Positions 29,047 through 38,530 of a stretch of 64,000 bases of DNA are shown in pieces. How positions within the stretch are numbered: the stretch's first letter is position 1; each line of letters begins with the position of its first letter. Source of the DNA: an uncultured Caldilineaceae bacterium (GTDB lineage Bacteria > Chloroflexota > Anaerolineae > Caldilineales > Caldilineaceae); NCBI GenBank assembly GCA_951813625.1, contig CATOTS010000018.1, forward strand, positions 1-64,000, given 5' to 3'. The notes beneath the pieces are model-generated. The model was not told where the DNA came from. It searched no databases and worked only from the letters and a program-made list of their open reading frames with translations. Position numbers and translations under genes: made by a program.

Positions 29047-30006
29047 GTGAAAATCGGCGCCCTGCTCTGGGCGCAGCAGACCGAATGGCCGGCCCTGCGC
29101 AGCGCCGCAGTCGCGGCCGACCGGGCCGGATTCGACTCTCTCTGGGTATCTGACCATCTCATCTGCCCGGTTGGCCCGTGGCGCAATCCGATCTACGAAG
29201 CCTGGGCGACAGTCGCCGGCCTCGGCGCGCTGACCGAACGCGCGACCATCGGCACGCTGGTCGGCGCGATCACCTTCCGCAACCCCGGCCTGGTGGCGAA
29301 ACTGGCTACGACGGTTGACCACATCACCGCCGGGCGGGCCGTGCTCGGTCTGGGCGGGGCCTGGCATGAGCACGAGCACCATATGTTCGGAATCGACTTC
29401 GCCGCCGGCGCCGGCGAGCGGCTGGACCGGCTCCACGAAGCCGTACCACTGATTCGCCGCCTGCTCGACGGCGAGAAAGTGACCCACAGCGGCCGCTATT
29501 ACAATATGCAGGCGGCGGAGCAGTTCCCGCGGCCGCTGCAAAAACGGGTGCCCATTCTGATTGGGGGCCAGGGCCGGCGCAAGACGTTGCGCACAGTCGC
29601 AATGTACGCCGATATGTGGCACACTCAGCTCGGCTCGCTCGAGCAGATCCAGGCCAGCGACGCTGTCCTGCGTGCCCATTGCGAGGCCGTAGGGCGGGAT
29701 CCGGACACCATTGAGCGTTTGGCGAGCAAGTGGGTTACAATTCGGGACGATCCCGGCGTGGCGCAGCGCGAGCTGGAGGCCTCGTTACGCCATCACGGTC
29801 TGGAGAGCTACGAACCGTCTATCCTGGCCGCGGGACCGCCTGACACGGTTGCCCGGGCATTTCGGGCGCACGCCGATATCGGGTTCAAGCACATTCTGCT
29901 CAGCCTGCGCGCGCCATTCGACCACGAAACAATCGAGCGGATGCCCGAAGTCCGGCGTCTGCTTGCCCAGTCTGACAGCGCTTCCAATCAAAGCGGCCCA
30001 CAGTAG
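29047..30006 (+). CDS. LLM-class, F420-dependent oxidoreductase
   Basis: A 319-residue luciferase-like TIM-barrel protein. Segments FDSLWVSDHL (about 30-39), TVDHITAGRAVLGLGGAW (about 90-107) and QKRVPILIGGQG (about 170-181) match F420-type LLM proteins such as glucose-6-phosphate dehydrogenase and MER relatives rather than FMN monooxygenases. GTG start with GGGAGGAGA upstream. It follows the importer by 57 bases and may oxidise the imported compound. Cofactor is inferred from family. Confidence 0.82.
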   Translation: MKIGALLWAQQTEWPALRSAAVAADRAGFDSLWVSDHLICPVGPWRNPIYEAWATVAGLGALTERATIGTLVGAITFRNPGLVAKLATTVDHITAGRAVLGLGGAWHEHEHHMFGIDFAAGAGERLDRLHEAVPLIRRLLDGEKVTHSGRYYNMQAAEQFPRPLQKRVPILIGGQGRRKTLRTVAMYADMWHTQLGSLEQIQASDAVLRAHCEAVGRDPDTIERLASKWVTIRDDPGVAQRELEASLRHHGLESYEPSILAAGPPDTVARAFRAHADIGFKHILLSLRAPFDHETIERMPEVRRLLAQSDSASNQSGPQ

Positions 30007-30078
30007 GCTGCTTAAACCGCAAGATCATTCATCAATCGGTCATCGACCCAACATTCAACTCGAAAGGAGAAGATTGCC

Positions 30079-30498
30079 ATGGCAGACGGCATGAGGTATG
30101 TGTTCAAGGTAACCGACGTTCCCCTGATCCAGTCGCCCGACGGCACGATGCGCGACAGCGTCATGATCACGGAAGACACCTGCGGATCGGACCAGTACAC
30201 CGCAGGCCTCTTCTGGGTACGACCAGGCACGCACGGCCACTCCGATGTGCATCCGGCACAGGATGAAGTCTACTACATCATCTCGGGGCGAGGCGTACTG
30301 CACATGGAGGGCGTCGAGCACCGCATGGAGGCCGGCGACGTCGTCTTCGTGCCCAAAGGCCACGAGCACTCCGTATCCAACGACGGCGATGAGGTGCTCA
30401 GTCTCTTCTGGGCGATCGGCGCCGGTTGGAGTACGCTGCCCGAAATCCGGGACGAGCTCGCCACCTGGGGAGCGATCCAGCCCGACAGCGCCTGGTAG
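30079..30498 (+). CDS. Cupin-domain protein
   Basis: A 139-residue single-domain cupin. Motif 1 is in HPAQDEVYYIISGRG (about 57-71) and motif 2 in GDVVFVPKGHEHSVSN (about 83-98), supplying the His/Glu metal ligands. AAAGGAG precedes the ATG. Small cupins of this kind are often sugar isomerases or dioxygenase-like enzymes. The function is not decidable, but its place between LLM and Gfo/Idh genes suggests a role in sugar catabolism. Confidence 0.85.
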   Translation: MADGMRYVFKVTDVPLIQSPDGTMRDSVMITEDTCGSDQYTAGLFWVRPGTHGHSDVHPAQDEVYYIISGRGVLHMEGVEHRMEAGDVVFVPKGHEHSVSNDGDEVLSLFWAIGAGWSTLPEIRDELATWGAIQPDSAW

Positions 30499-30571
30499 GC
30501 CAACGGTGGTCGGTGACAAGTGAAGCCTGGCGGGTTACGCGCCACCGGCCCCTAGCCACTGGAACTGTGAG

Positions 30572-31603
30572 ATGGTCCGATTCTGCATCTTCGGCGCCGG
30601 CCAGATGGGGAAACGCCACGCCCGTACGCTGGCGGAGCATCCCAGGGCGGCGATCCACAGCGTCTGCGACCTTCTGCCGCACGCCGCCGACGAACTGGCC
30701 GCGCAGTACGGCGCCTTGGCCGTGCACAAAAGCGACAGCGCCCTGGCCGACCCGTCGGTCGACGCGGTCGTCATCACGACGCCGGCCAGCTCCCACGCGC
30801 AGCTGGTGGTCGCAGCTGCGCGCGCGGGCAAGGCGGTATTCTGCGAAAAACCGCTGGCCGAGGACATCCCCGGCGCCCGCGCCGCGGTCGAAGAGGTCAG
30901 GAGGGCCGGCGTGCCCAGCTTCATGGGCTTCATGAAGCGTTTCGAGCCCGGCCATCTGGCGCTGATCCAGGCTGTTAAGGCCGGCGAGGTCGGCGATGTC
31001 GAACTGGTCATGCTCACCAACCGCGATCCAAAGGTAACCCTGCTCGAACTCAGCCGCGAGACCTACAAGACCGCGCCCTACACGCTGCTGCGCGAATCGA
31101 CCGTGCATGACTTCGACCTGGCACGCGCTCTGCTCGACGACGAGCCCGTGGAAGTCTACGTCGCGGCTTCATGTCTGGTCGAACCGGAGCTGGCCGAGTT
31201 GGGCGAGGTCGACACCGCGTTGACGACGCTCAAGACCGCTCGCGGCGCGCTCTGCAACATCAACAACATCTGGCACACGACCTACGGCTACGACCAGCGG
31301 CTCGAAGTGCATGGCGCCAAGGGGATGCTGCGCGCCGAGAACCGCCCCGAAACCAGCCTCGTCCGCTATTCTGCTGCAGGCGCGCTGCACGACAGGCTGC
31401 TCTCCGGTCCCCCCGACGGTTCGCAGTTCTACTTCCACAAATACGCCGAGGCCTATCCGAGCGAGATGAACCACTTCGTCGAGTCGCTCGAGACCGGCCG
31501 CACGCCCATGGTCAGCGTCGAGGACGGCTATCGTTCGCAGCTTCTCGTCGAGGCCGCGGTCGAATCTCTGAAGACGAACCGCCCCGTTCAGGTGGCGGAG
31601 TAG
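30572..31603 (+). CDS. Gfo/Idh/MocA-family oxidoreductase
   Basis: A 343-residue NAD(P)-dependent sugar or inositol dehydrogenase. It has the Rossmann motif GAGQMGKRHA at the N-terminus and the catalytic lysine in CEKPLAED (about 90-97). The C-terminal domain has HDFDLARALL, the conserved His/Asp segment, and closes with VEDGYRSQLLVEAA. It fits the inositol 2-dehydrogenase/scyllo-inositol group. The start ATG lies 73 bases from the cupin gene, behind a CACTGG-type intergenic motif. Confidence 0.9.
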   Translation: MVRFCIFGAGQMGKRHARTLAEHPRAAIHSVCDLLPHAADELAAQYGALAVHKSDSALADPSVDAVVITTPASSHAQLVVAAARAGKAVFCEKPLAEDIPGARAAVEEVRRAGVPSFMGFMKRFEPGHLALIQAVKAGEVGDVELVMLTNRDPKVTLLELSRETYKTAPYTLLRESTVHDFDLARALLDDEPVEVYVAASCLVEPELAELGEVDTALTTLKTARGALCNINNIWHTTYGYDQRLEVHGAKGMLRAENRPETSLVRYSAAGALHDRLLSGPPDGSQFYFHKYAEAYPSEMNHFVESLETGRTPMVSVEDGYRSQLLVEAAVESLKTNRPVQVAE

Positions 31604-31684
31604 TCGGTAGCGGTCGGCGGCCGCATTTCGTACCGGCCGCGAACCGTGCACTATCAACCACACTTTTCACACGGAGGTCAGGAG

Positions 31685-33256
31685 ATGGATGCCAAAAAGC
31701 CCAAATTATTCATTTTCGCGGTAGCCATTTTCGCGATTCTGTTGGCCGGTTGCCAGCCGATAACCGCGGAACCAATGATGATGGAATCCGAGAGTATGTT
31801 GCCGCTGGCAAAGGTGCGCTACGGCCTGCCCGGCGCGCTGACACACTTCGACCCGGCCCTGCCCGGCGAGACCTCGGAAGGCTCGACCATCAAGCTGATC
31901 AGCGGGCAGCTGCTCCGCTTCGATCAGTACGGTGTGCCGCAGCCCGACCTGGCCGAGTCGATGGATGTTTCCGATGACGGCCTCGTCTATACCTTCACTC
32001 TGCGCGAAAATCTGATGTACTCGGACGGCACGCCCGTCACGGTTGAGGACATCGTCTTCACCTGGGAGCGCATCAAGGACGCGCCGCCCACCGATCAGGG
32101 CCCGATCGCCAATGTCGTCAGCGTAGAGGCGACCGATGACCGCACCGTCGTTTGGACGCTGAGCCTGCCCGAACCGTCGCTGCCCTTCTGGTTTGGCCGC
32201 ACCGGCTTCTCCGTCCATCCCCAGGCGCAGGTCGAGGCCGACCCGGATGGCTACTTCCGCAACCCGGTCAGCGCCGGCCCCTACTATGTCGCCTCGGGCG
32301 AGCCCGGCGACCCGGTCGTAACGCTGAGGGAGAACCCCCACTATCAGCTCGGCCCGATGGCCGTTCAGGAGCTTGAGCTGCACTGGGTGCCCGATCCGAC
32401 CTCGCGCTCGCTGCTGCTGGCCACCGGCCAATTGGACTACGTCTACGAGCTGCCGCCGCAGGCGCGCGCCACCTTCCCGCCGGATGTCGAGACCTTCGTC
32501 GTGGCGCTGGGCGGCGTCTTCCACCTGAGCATCAACCAGCAGCTTGCCGACGACCACTGCCTCTCAAATCGCGATGTGCGCGAGGCGATTTCGCTGGCCC
32601 TCGACCGCTCCGAGATCAATGAGCGCGCCCTTCTGGGCGTCTCTCCGCCGGTCATAGGCTACTTCTACACCGGCCAGCCGCTCGACGTCGGCATTCTGCC
32701 CAACGGCGGCGCGCAGGACCTCGAAGCGGCCAAGGCGCTCATGGCGGACACGCCCTGGGCGGACGGCGGCTGCTCCTTCACGGTGACGACCTATGGTCCG
32801 CGGCCCGGTTATGTCGAGAGCATCCTGGTCTTCGCCGAACAGCTCAAAGAGCTCAACATGGAGGTGACCGCGGACGGCCAGGAGGTCGGCATCGCCCTGG
32901 ACATCATGGCCAATTCGCCCGACTACAATGCCGGCTGGGCCGTTACCGGCAACAACGGCGGTCCGCCCGAGAGCTATCTGCGCAACCAGTTCCTCGACGG
33001 TTTCTGGGCGCAGCGGTCGCGCATCGACGACGACGAGATGAAGCGGCTATTCGACGAGTTGACCAATACGGTCGAACAGGATGCCCGCGACGAGCTGATC
33101 CGCCAGATCCAGTACCGCGGCTACGAAGTGCAGTCAATCATCCCCTGCTGTGAACGCTCGGTGATGGGCGGCAGCCGCATCGGCCAGAATATCGTCAGGA
33201 CCGTAACCGGCGCCTCGCACTTCATCGTCGTGCCGATAGCGGACGTAGAAGAGTAA
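31685..33256 (+). CDS. ABC transporter substrate-binding lipoprotein, family 5 (second importer)
   Basis: A 523-residue family 5 binding protein. The start at 31685 follows GGAGGTCAGGAG. The earlier in-frame start at 31646 would put charged residues ahead of the signal. The signal peptide ends with LLAGC (Cys18). The family segment YTFTLRENLMYSDGTPVT lies near 95-112. It heads a complete importer with two permeases and two ATPases and is followed by a perfect hairpin. Ligand unknown. Confidence 0.9.
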   Translation: MDAKKPKLFIFAVAIFAILLAGCQPITAEPMMMESESMLPLAKVRYGLPGALTHFDPALPGETSEGSTIKLISGQLLRFDQYGVPQPDLAESMDVSDDGLVYTFTLRENLMYSDGTPVTVEDIVFTWERIKDAPPTDQGPIANVVSVEATDDRTVVWTLSLPEPSLPFWFGRTGFSVHPQAQVEADPDGYFRNPVSAGPYYVASGEPGDPVVTLRENPHYQLGPMAVQELELHWVPDPTSRSLLLATGQLDYVYELPPQARATFPPDVETFVVALGGVFHLSINQQLADDHCLSNRDVREAISLALDRSEINERALLGVSPPVIGYFYTGQPLDVGILPNGGAQDLEAAKALMADTPWADGGCSFTVTTYGPRPGYVESILVFAEQLKELNMEVTADGQEVGIALDIMANSPDYNAGWAVTGNNGGPPESYLRNQFLDGFWAQRSRIDDDEMKRLFDELTNTVEQDARDELIRQIQYRGYEVQSIIPCCERSVMGGSRIGQNIVRTVTGASHFIVVPIADVEE

Positions 33257-33281
33257 GTCGTACAAGAGCAATCCGAGAATG

Positions 33282-33316
33282 GCGGCGAATGGCCGTCCCA
33301 CCAGGCCATTCGCCGC
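33282..33316 (+). promoter_or_regulatory. Perfect 13-bp hairpin after the binding-protein gene
   Basis: GCGGCGAATGGCC (33282-33294) is the exact complement of 33304-33316, with a 9-nt loop. No T tract follows. It lies 26 bases after the binding-protein stop and before the permease, the position where stem-loops raise binding-protein expression over that of the membrane genes in known importers such as malE-malF. Confidence 0.6.
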
Positions 33317-33340
33317 ACAGCAGCAAGTGAGGGATAGAGC

Positions 33341-34441
33341 GTGAGGAGTGAGAGGGCGACCGCGCGGAGCGGGAACCGGGACCTTGAGCGCGATCAGGAC
33401 CGCCAGCCATCCCAATCCGGCGATGGTGGGCACGCGAACATTCCCCCTCCCACTTCTCACTTCTCCTCATTCTCTCCTCGCTTCTACGCAGGGACGCTGC
33501 GCCTGCTCCGCCATCCTGTAACTCGGCGGCTGGCGCAGGCCGTCCTTGTCGCTTTCCTGTTGATGGTCTTCGCCTTCCTCCTGGTCCGTCTCATCCCCGG
33601 CGATCCGGCCATGATCCTGCTGGGCGACGTCGCCACCGAGGAGGATCTGATCGCCTACCGCAAGCTGCTCGGGATCGACGGTCCGCTTCACAGCCAGTTC
33701 GGGCGCTACATCTCAAATGTGGCGCGCGGCGATTTCGGCCTCTCGATCCGTTCGCGCGAACCGGTCCTCTCCATCATCGGCAAGCGGCTGCCGGTGTCAC
33801 TGTGGCTGACGGCGACAACGATCTTCATGACTGTTGTGCTGGCGCTGCCATTGGGCGTGGCCGCCGCGCTCTACCGCCGTACCTGGTTCGGGCACGTTTT
33901 CCAGATCGTCGCCTCCGTCTTCGTGGCGACTCCCGTCTTCTTTTCAGGTCTGCTTCTTATCCTGCTGTTCGCAGTCCAGGTCAGCCTGGCGCCCATTGCA
34001 GGGTACTATCCCGGATTCCCCGCCAATCTCTACTCGCTGTGGCTGCCCGCGCTCACAATCAACTGTGTGCTCGTTCCGGTCCTGGCGCGCATTCTGCAAT
34101 CTTCGATCATCGAGACCAGCTCTGAGGAGTTCGTTGAGGCGGCCATCATTCGCGGCACACAGGGTTGGCGCTTCTACTGGCGCTATCTGCTGCGGCCCTC
34201 GCTCGCGCCCACAATCGCCGCGCTGGGCTACTTCGCCGCCACCGTCGTCAGCTATGCGGTCATCATTGAAATCATCTTTAATCTGCCTGGAGTCGGCATG
34301 ACGCTCGTCGACGCCGTGCGCAACCGCGATTACCCGCTCGTCCAGGGAATCGTATTTCTGAGCGGCCTGCTGGTGGTCGGATTGACATTTACCGCCGACC
34401 TGGTCAACGGCTGGCTTGACCCGCGGGCGAAGATGCGATGA
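33341..34441 (+). CDS. Dipeptide-type ABC permease (DppB family), uncertain start
   Basis: A DppB-type permease with a first membrane helix at about residue 66 of the longest frame, IPGDPAMILLGD after it, and the EAA-like segment EAAIIRGTQGWRFYWRYLL. The only ATG/GTG/TTG start before the first helix is GTG at 33341, which adds about 60 hydrophilic residues unlike the family and lacks a ribosome site. The leader DNA (33341-33480) is pyrimidine/purine-rich like other intergenic stretches here, so a non-standard start nearer 33490 is possible. It overlaps the next permease by 4 bases (ATGA). Confidence 0.85.
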   Translation: MRSERATARSGNRDLERDQDRQPSQSGDGGHANIPPPTSHFSSFSPRFYAGTLRLLRHPVTRRLAQAVLVAFLLMVFAFLLVRLIPGDPAMILLGDVATEEDLIAYRKLLGIDGPLHSQFGRYISNVARGDFGLSIRSREPVLSIIGKRLPVSLWLTATTIFMTVVLALPLGVAAALYRRTWFGHVFQIVASVFVATPVFFSGLLLILLFAVQVSLAPIAGYYPGFPANLYSLWLPALTINCVLVPVLARILQSSIIETSSEEFVEAAIIRGTQGWRFYWRYLLRPSLAPTIAALGYFAATVVSYAVIIEIIFNLPGVGMTLVDAVRNRDYPLVQGIVFLSGLLVVGLTFTADLVNGWLDPRAKMR

Positions 34442-35340
34442 CGATAGAGAGCGGTGCGCCTTCACGGTCTCTGCGCGACACCCTTGTATCCCCCGCCGGC
34501 CGCCTGCGCTTGCTTGGGTTGGGCCGCATCTGGCAACAACTCAACGCTGAGGCCCGCTGGGGCGTCGTCATCCTGGCGTTGATCCTCTTGCTCAGCGTTT
34601 TTGTGCCCCTGTTGAGCCCCAGCGATCCCTACGAATTTGTCGACCTGCCCCTGCAGCCCCCCGGCGCGACCTATCCCTTCGGCACCGATCATCTGGGCCG
34701 CGACCTGCTGGTGCGCGTCTTCGCAGCTGCGCGGCTGGACATCCTCCTGGCGATTCTGGGCGTCAGCGTGCCCATCGTAATCGGCACCTTCATCGGCACG
34801 CTCGCCGGCACGACGCGCAACCGCATCGCCGAAACCCTGTGGGACGGCCTCGTCAACGCCTTGACGGCGTTCCCCGAGATCATCCTTGTGCTCGGCATCG
34901 TCGCGATGGTGGAGGGCGGCGTTCGCGGCCTCTTGATCGCCATCTGGATATCGCGTTGGGCACAGTACGCGCGCATCGCCCGCGCCAAGTCGCTGGCCCT
35001 GCGCGAGGCCGAGTTCGTCCAGACCGCGCACGTGCTCGGCTATTCGCAGCTGCGCATCCTCGTCCGCCACATCATGCCTAACGTCTTTTCGGAGGCGCTG
35101 GCCTACGCCTTGAGCGACTTCATCTTCATCATCGTGATCATCGGCGGGTTGTCTTTCCTGGGTCTGGGCGTACGTCCGCCCACGCCGGAGTGGGGCGCGA
35201 TGCTGGCCGAGGGCCGGCTCTATCTGCGCACCGAACCGTGGCTGATCCTGTTCCCCGGCTTCTTCCTCTCGCTGACGGCCATCGGCGTTGCCCTGCTGGC
35301 GCGCGGCCTGGAGCAGATCAGCAAGGGCGAAGAAGGGTAA
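34438..35340 (+). CDS. Dipeptide-type ABC permease (DppC family)
   Basis: A 300-residue permease with an N-terminal helix, the FGTDHLGRDLLVR segment (about 80-92) diagnostic of DppC, and the EAA loop EFVQTAHVLGYSQLRI. The ATG overlaps the stop of the DppB-type gene. Unlike the first importer in this window, this permease is not fused to an ATPase. Confidence 0.92.
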   Translation: MTIESGAPSRSLRDTLVSPAGRLRLLGLGRIWQQLNAEARWGVVILALILLLSVFVPLLSPSDPYEFVDLPLQPPGATYPFGTDHLGRDLLVRVFAAARLDILLAILGVSVPIVIGTFIGTLAGTTRNRIAETLWDGLVNALTAFPEIILVLGIVAMVEGGVRGLLIAIWISRWAQYARIARAKSLALREAEFVQTAHVLGYSQLRILVRHIMPNVFSEALAYALSDFIFIIVIIGGLSFLGLGVRPPTPEWGAMLAEGRLYLRTEPWLILFPGFFLSLTAIGVALLARGLEQISKGEEG

Positions 35341-35379
35341 TCATCCCAAAGGGAGTATGAGATAAAGCGGCTTCTCGAA

Positions 35380-36396
35380 GTGCAAGATCTCTGCATCGGT
35401 TTTCGCAAACGCGGCGGTCGAATGCTGCCCGTCGTCGACGCGGCCAACCTCAGCCTCGACCGCAGGCAGGCCGTCGGCATCGTCGGCGAGTCCGGTTCCG
35501 GCAAGACGATGCTGTGCCGGGCGCTGATCGGCACGCTTGCCCGCCACGGCGCCGAGATCACCGCCGGAACAGTCAGATTCGGCGGCCTCGACCTGGCCGC
35601 CGCGTCGGAGCGCGTCTGGCGCGGCATACGCGGCCGCGAAATCGGCTACATCCCGCAGAGCTCGCTGGCCGGGCTCAACCCGGTCTTGACCGTCGAGACC
35701 CAACTGGTCGAGTCCATAAGTGCGATGGGAACGCTGAGCCGGCGCCAGGCCAGGGACAAGGCGGTCGAGCTGCTCGAAAGAGTCCGTATTCCCAGGGCGC
35801 CGCAGGTGCTCAAGGCCCGCGGGCACCAGCTCTCCGGCGGCATGCGTCAGCGCGTGATGATCGCCGCGGCGATCGCCCAGTCCCCCAAGCTCCTGATCGC
35901 CGATGAACCGACCACCGCCCTCGACGTGACCATTCAGCGCGAGATTTTGAGCCTGATCACCCAGCTTCGCCATGAACTCAACATGGCGCTGGTCCTCGTC
36001 TCCCACGACCTGGCCGTGATCGAAGACGTGTGTGACGACGTAATGGTGATGTACGCCGGCGCCTCGGTCGAATCCGGCCCCGTCGCCGCCCTGTCGAAAA
36101 CGCCTCGCCATCCCTACACACGGGCGCTGCGTGTCTCGCGCGTCGACCGCGCCTTGCCGGGCCAGGACCTGGATGCCATCCCCGGGGATGCCGCCTCGGT
36201 CGGCTCGTGGCCGGCGGGATGTAGGTTCTGGCCGCGCTGTTCGCACGCCGACGAAGAATGCCGCCGCGGCTCTCAACCGGCGCTCATGCCGATAGGTCGG
36301 CAGCTTTCCGCCTGCATTCACGCCGAGCGGTTGGTCGTTGGTGAACAGCTGCCGGCCGTTGCCAACCAGGAAGATTCGGCGCGAAGACGAAAATGA
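35380..36396 (+). CDS. Dipeptide-type ABC ATPase (DppD family), damaged or atypical start
   Basis: A 338-residue ATPase with Walker A GESGSGKT, signature [12 protein letters not shown], Walker [10 protein letters not shown] and the C-terminal extension (HPYTRALR, CRFWPRC). The GTG at 35380 begins inside the first beta strand (LLEVQDL). The missing residues KRLLE are encoded just upstream, but no ATG is in frame. GGGAG followed by ATGAGATAAAG at 35351 would read M-E-I-K-R-L-L-E if one G were added. So the 5' end has lost a base, or a GTG or ATA start is used. Stop overlaps the next gene (ATGA). Confidence 0.88.
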   Translation: MQDLCIGFRKRGGRMLPVVDAANLSLDRRQAVGIVGESGSGKTMLCRALIGTLARHGAEITAGTVRFGGLDLAAASERVWRGIRGREIGYIPQSSLAGLNPVLTVETQLVESISAMGTLSRRQARDKAVELLERVRIPRAPQVLKARGHQLSGGMRQRVMIAAAIAQSPKLLIADEPTTALDVTIQREILSLITQLRHELNMALVLVSHDLAVIEDVCDDVMVMYAGASVESGPVAALSKTPRHPYTRALRVSRVDRALPGQDLDAIPGDAASVGSWPAGCRFWPRCSHADEECRRGSQPALMPIGRQLSACIHAERLVVGEQLPAVANQEDSARRRK

Positions 36397-37181
36397 CAGA
36401 GTTGCTGCTGGAAGGGAAAGAGATCACCGTTACCTTCGGGCGCGGCGCCGAAGCGTTCGAAGCCGTGCGCGCGGCCAACGTTGCCGTATCCGGCGGCGAG
36501 GCTGTTGGCATCGTCGGCGAGAGCGGCAGCGGCAAGACGACACTGGCGCGCGTGCTTGTTGGTCTGCAGCGGCCCAGCGCCGGCGAAGTGCGGCTCGAAG
36601 GCGAACGGATCTTCAGCGCCGAAACCGAGCAGAGCATGCCGCGCAGCGAACGCTGGAAGACGCAGATGATCTTCCAGGACCCCTATTCATCGCTCAACCC
36701 GCGCATGAGGGTCTGGCAGGCGGTGGCGGAGGCGGTGCAGGTGTGGCACAATTTGCCCAAGGCCGCAGCCAGGGAGGAGGCGCTGCGGCTGCTGCAGAAC
36801 ATGGGCATAAGCGACGACCAGGCCCGGCAGTTCCCCAAGTCACTGTCGGGAGGGCAGCGGCAGCGGGTGAGCGTTGCGCGTGCTCTGGCCCCCGGCCCCA
36901 AAGTCTTGATCGCTGACGAGCCGACTTCCTCCATCGACCAGTCGGCACAGGCGCAGCTCCTGAATCTGCTGCGTCGCCTCCAGGCCGAACGCGGCCTGGC
37001 GATTATCTTCATCTCGCACGATCTGGGGCTGGTGCGCTATCTTACCTCGCGCGTCTACGTGATGCAGACGGGCGATATTGTCGAGACCGGAGAAACGCAA
37101 ATAGTCATGGAGCAGCCGCAACATCCCTACACGCGGCTGCTCATCGATTCGATTCCAGGACGCGGAAACGGCGCCGGCTAG
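36393..37181 (+). CDS. Dipeptide-type ABC ATPase (DppF family), short form
   Basis: A 262-residue ATPase: Walker A GESGSGKT, signature LSGGQRQRVSVA, Walker B VLIADEPTSSID, H-loop SHDLGL. It ends soon after HPYTRLLIDSIPG and lacks the Cys-containing C-terminal extension seen in the other three peptide-type ATPases in the window. It completes the second importer and overlaps the previous gene by 4 bases. Confidence 0.92.
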   Translation: MTELLLEGKEITVTFGRGAEAFEAVRAANVAVSGGEAVGIVGESGSGKTTLARVLVGLQRPSAGEVRLEGERIFSAETEQSMPRSERWKTQMIFQDPYSSLNPRMRVWQAVAEAVQVWHNLPKAAAREEALRLLQNMGISDDQARQFPKSLSGGQRQRVSVARALAPGPKVLIADEPTSSIDQSAQAQLLNLLRRLQAERGLAIIFISHDLGLVRYLTSRVYVMQTGDIVETGETQIVMEQPQHPYTRLLIDSIPGRGNGAG

Positions 37182-37258
37182 CCGACAGTGGTTGGCGGAC
37201 AGCAGTTGACGGACAGTAGTTGGCGCAACCGCTTAACACAGAGCGTAGAGGAGGATCC

Positions 37259-38491
37259 ATGACTTTGAACAACGATCCCTCGCTTGATCAGCTTCTGGTT
37301 TCGCCCGAGATAATCAGCGATCCATATCCCATCTACCACCGGCTGCGCGAACAGGACCCGGTGCACTGGAGTGACGCCTGGGGTTGTTGGGTGTTGACGC
37401 GCTACGACGACGTCGTTTTGGCGCTGCGCGACCATCGCCGCTTTACCAATGTGGGGCGAATCGCCGCCTTCCTCGATCAGCTGCCCGATGACGTGCGCGC
37501 ACGGATCCGCCCGCTCTACGCCAATTTCACCACCGGAATGCCCAATACCGACCCGCCCGAGCACACGCGCGTCCGCAATCTGGTCAATAAAGCCTTCACC
37601 TCGCGCGTGGTGGAGGGCATGCGCCCGCGTGTCCAGCAGATCGTCGACGATCTGCTCGATGAGGCCGAGAACGATGGCGCGATTGAAGTAATCCGCGATT
37701 TCGCCTACCCGCTGCCCGCCATCGTGATCGCGGAGACGCTGGGCGTCCCGGCCGAGGACCGCGATCAGTTCAAGGAATGGTCGGACGACATCGTCGCCTT
37801 CCACGGCACCGGCCGCCCCCACGTCGAGACCATCCTCAAGAGCACCGAAGCGCTGCTCGAAACCAAGGAGTGGCTGCTCGAGCTGATCGAGGCGCGACGC
37901 CAGCAGCCCCAGGACGATCTGATCAGCGCGCTTGTGGCCGCGGAGGAACGCGGCGACGTGCTCAACGAGACCGAACTGGTCGCCACCTGCATCACGCTTC
38001 TCACAGCCGGCCACGAAACGACGACCGGCCTGATCGGCAACGGCCTGCTGGCCCTGCTGCGCAATCCCGATCAGCTGCAATTGTTGCGCGACAACCCCGA
38101 TCTGATCGGGACGGCGGTCGAGGAGTTCCTGCGCTTCGACACTTCGTTCCTGCGCGCCTGGCGTCTGACCGCCGATGATGTCGAGATCGGCGGCCAGCAG
38201 GTTCCCAAGGGGCAGACTCTCTCGCTGATGTTGGGCGCGGCCAACCGCGACCCGGCCCAGTTCGAAGAGCCCGACCGTCTGGACATCACGCGCGACCCGA
38301 ACCTGCACACGTCGTTCGGCTGGGGCATTCACTTCTGCGCCGGCGCACCGCTCGCCCGGCGCGAGGCCGAGATTGCATTCACTACCCTGCTGCGCCGCTT
38401 CCCACACCTGGAACTGGACGAGGCCGGCGTCGAATGGCAGCAGAACAATACATTCCACAATCTGAATAGCCTGCCGCTGATCGTTCAGTAG
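37259..38491 (+). CDS. Cytochrome P450
   Basis: A 410-residue bacterial class I P450. The I-helix oxygen-activation motif AGHETT is at 250-255, the K-helix E-x-x-R at 289-292 (EFLR), and the heme loop FGWGIHFCAG places the heme-ligand cysteine at Cys360. The ATG at 37259 follows GAGGAGG. No ferredoxin or ferredoxin reductase gene is adjacent, so electrons must come from elsewhere. It is embedded between a peptide/glycoside importer and sugar enzymes, suggesting oxidation or demethylation of an imported compound. Confidence 0.95.
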   Translation: MTLNNDPSLDQLLVSPEIISDPYPIYHRLREQDPVHWSDAWGCWVLTRYDDVVLALRDHRRFTNVGRIAAFLDQLPDDVRARIRPLYANFTTGMPNTDPPEHTRVRNLVNKAFTSRVVEGMRPRVQQIVDDLLDEAENDGAIEVIRDFAYPLPAIVIAETLGVPAEDRDQFKEWSDDIVAFHGTGRPHVETILKSTEALLETKEWLLELIEARRQQPQDDLISALVAAEERGDVLNETELVATCITLLTAGHETTTGLIGNGLLALLRNPDQLQLLRDNPDLIGTAVEEFLRFDTSFLRAWRLTADDVEIGGQQVPKGQTLSLMLGAANRDPAQFEEPDRLDITRDPNLHTSFGWGIHFCAGAPLARREAEIAFTTLLRRFPHLELDEAGVEWQQNNTFHNLNSLPLIVQ

Positions 38492-38530
38492 CAGCTCCGG
38501 GAATCGAGCGTTCGGAAAGGGGGCGGGCGC

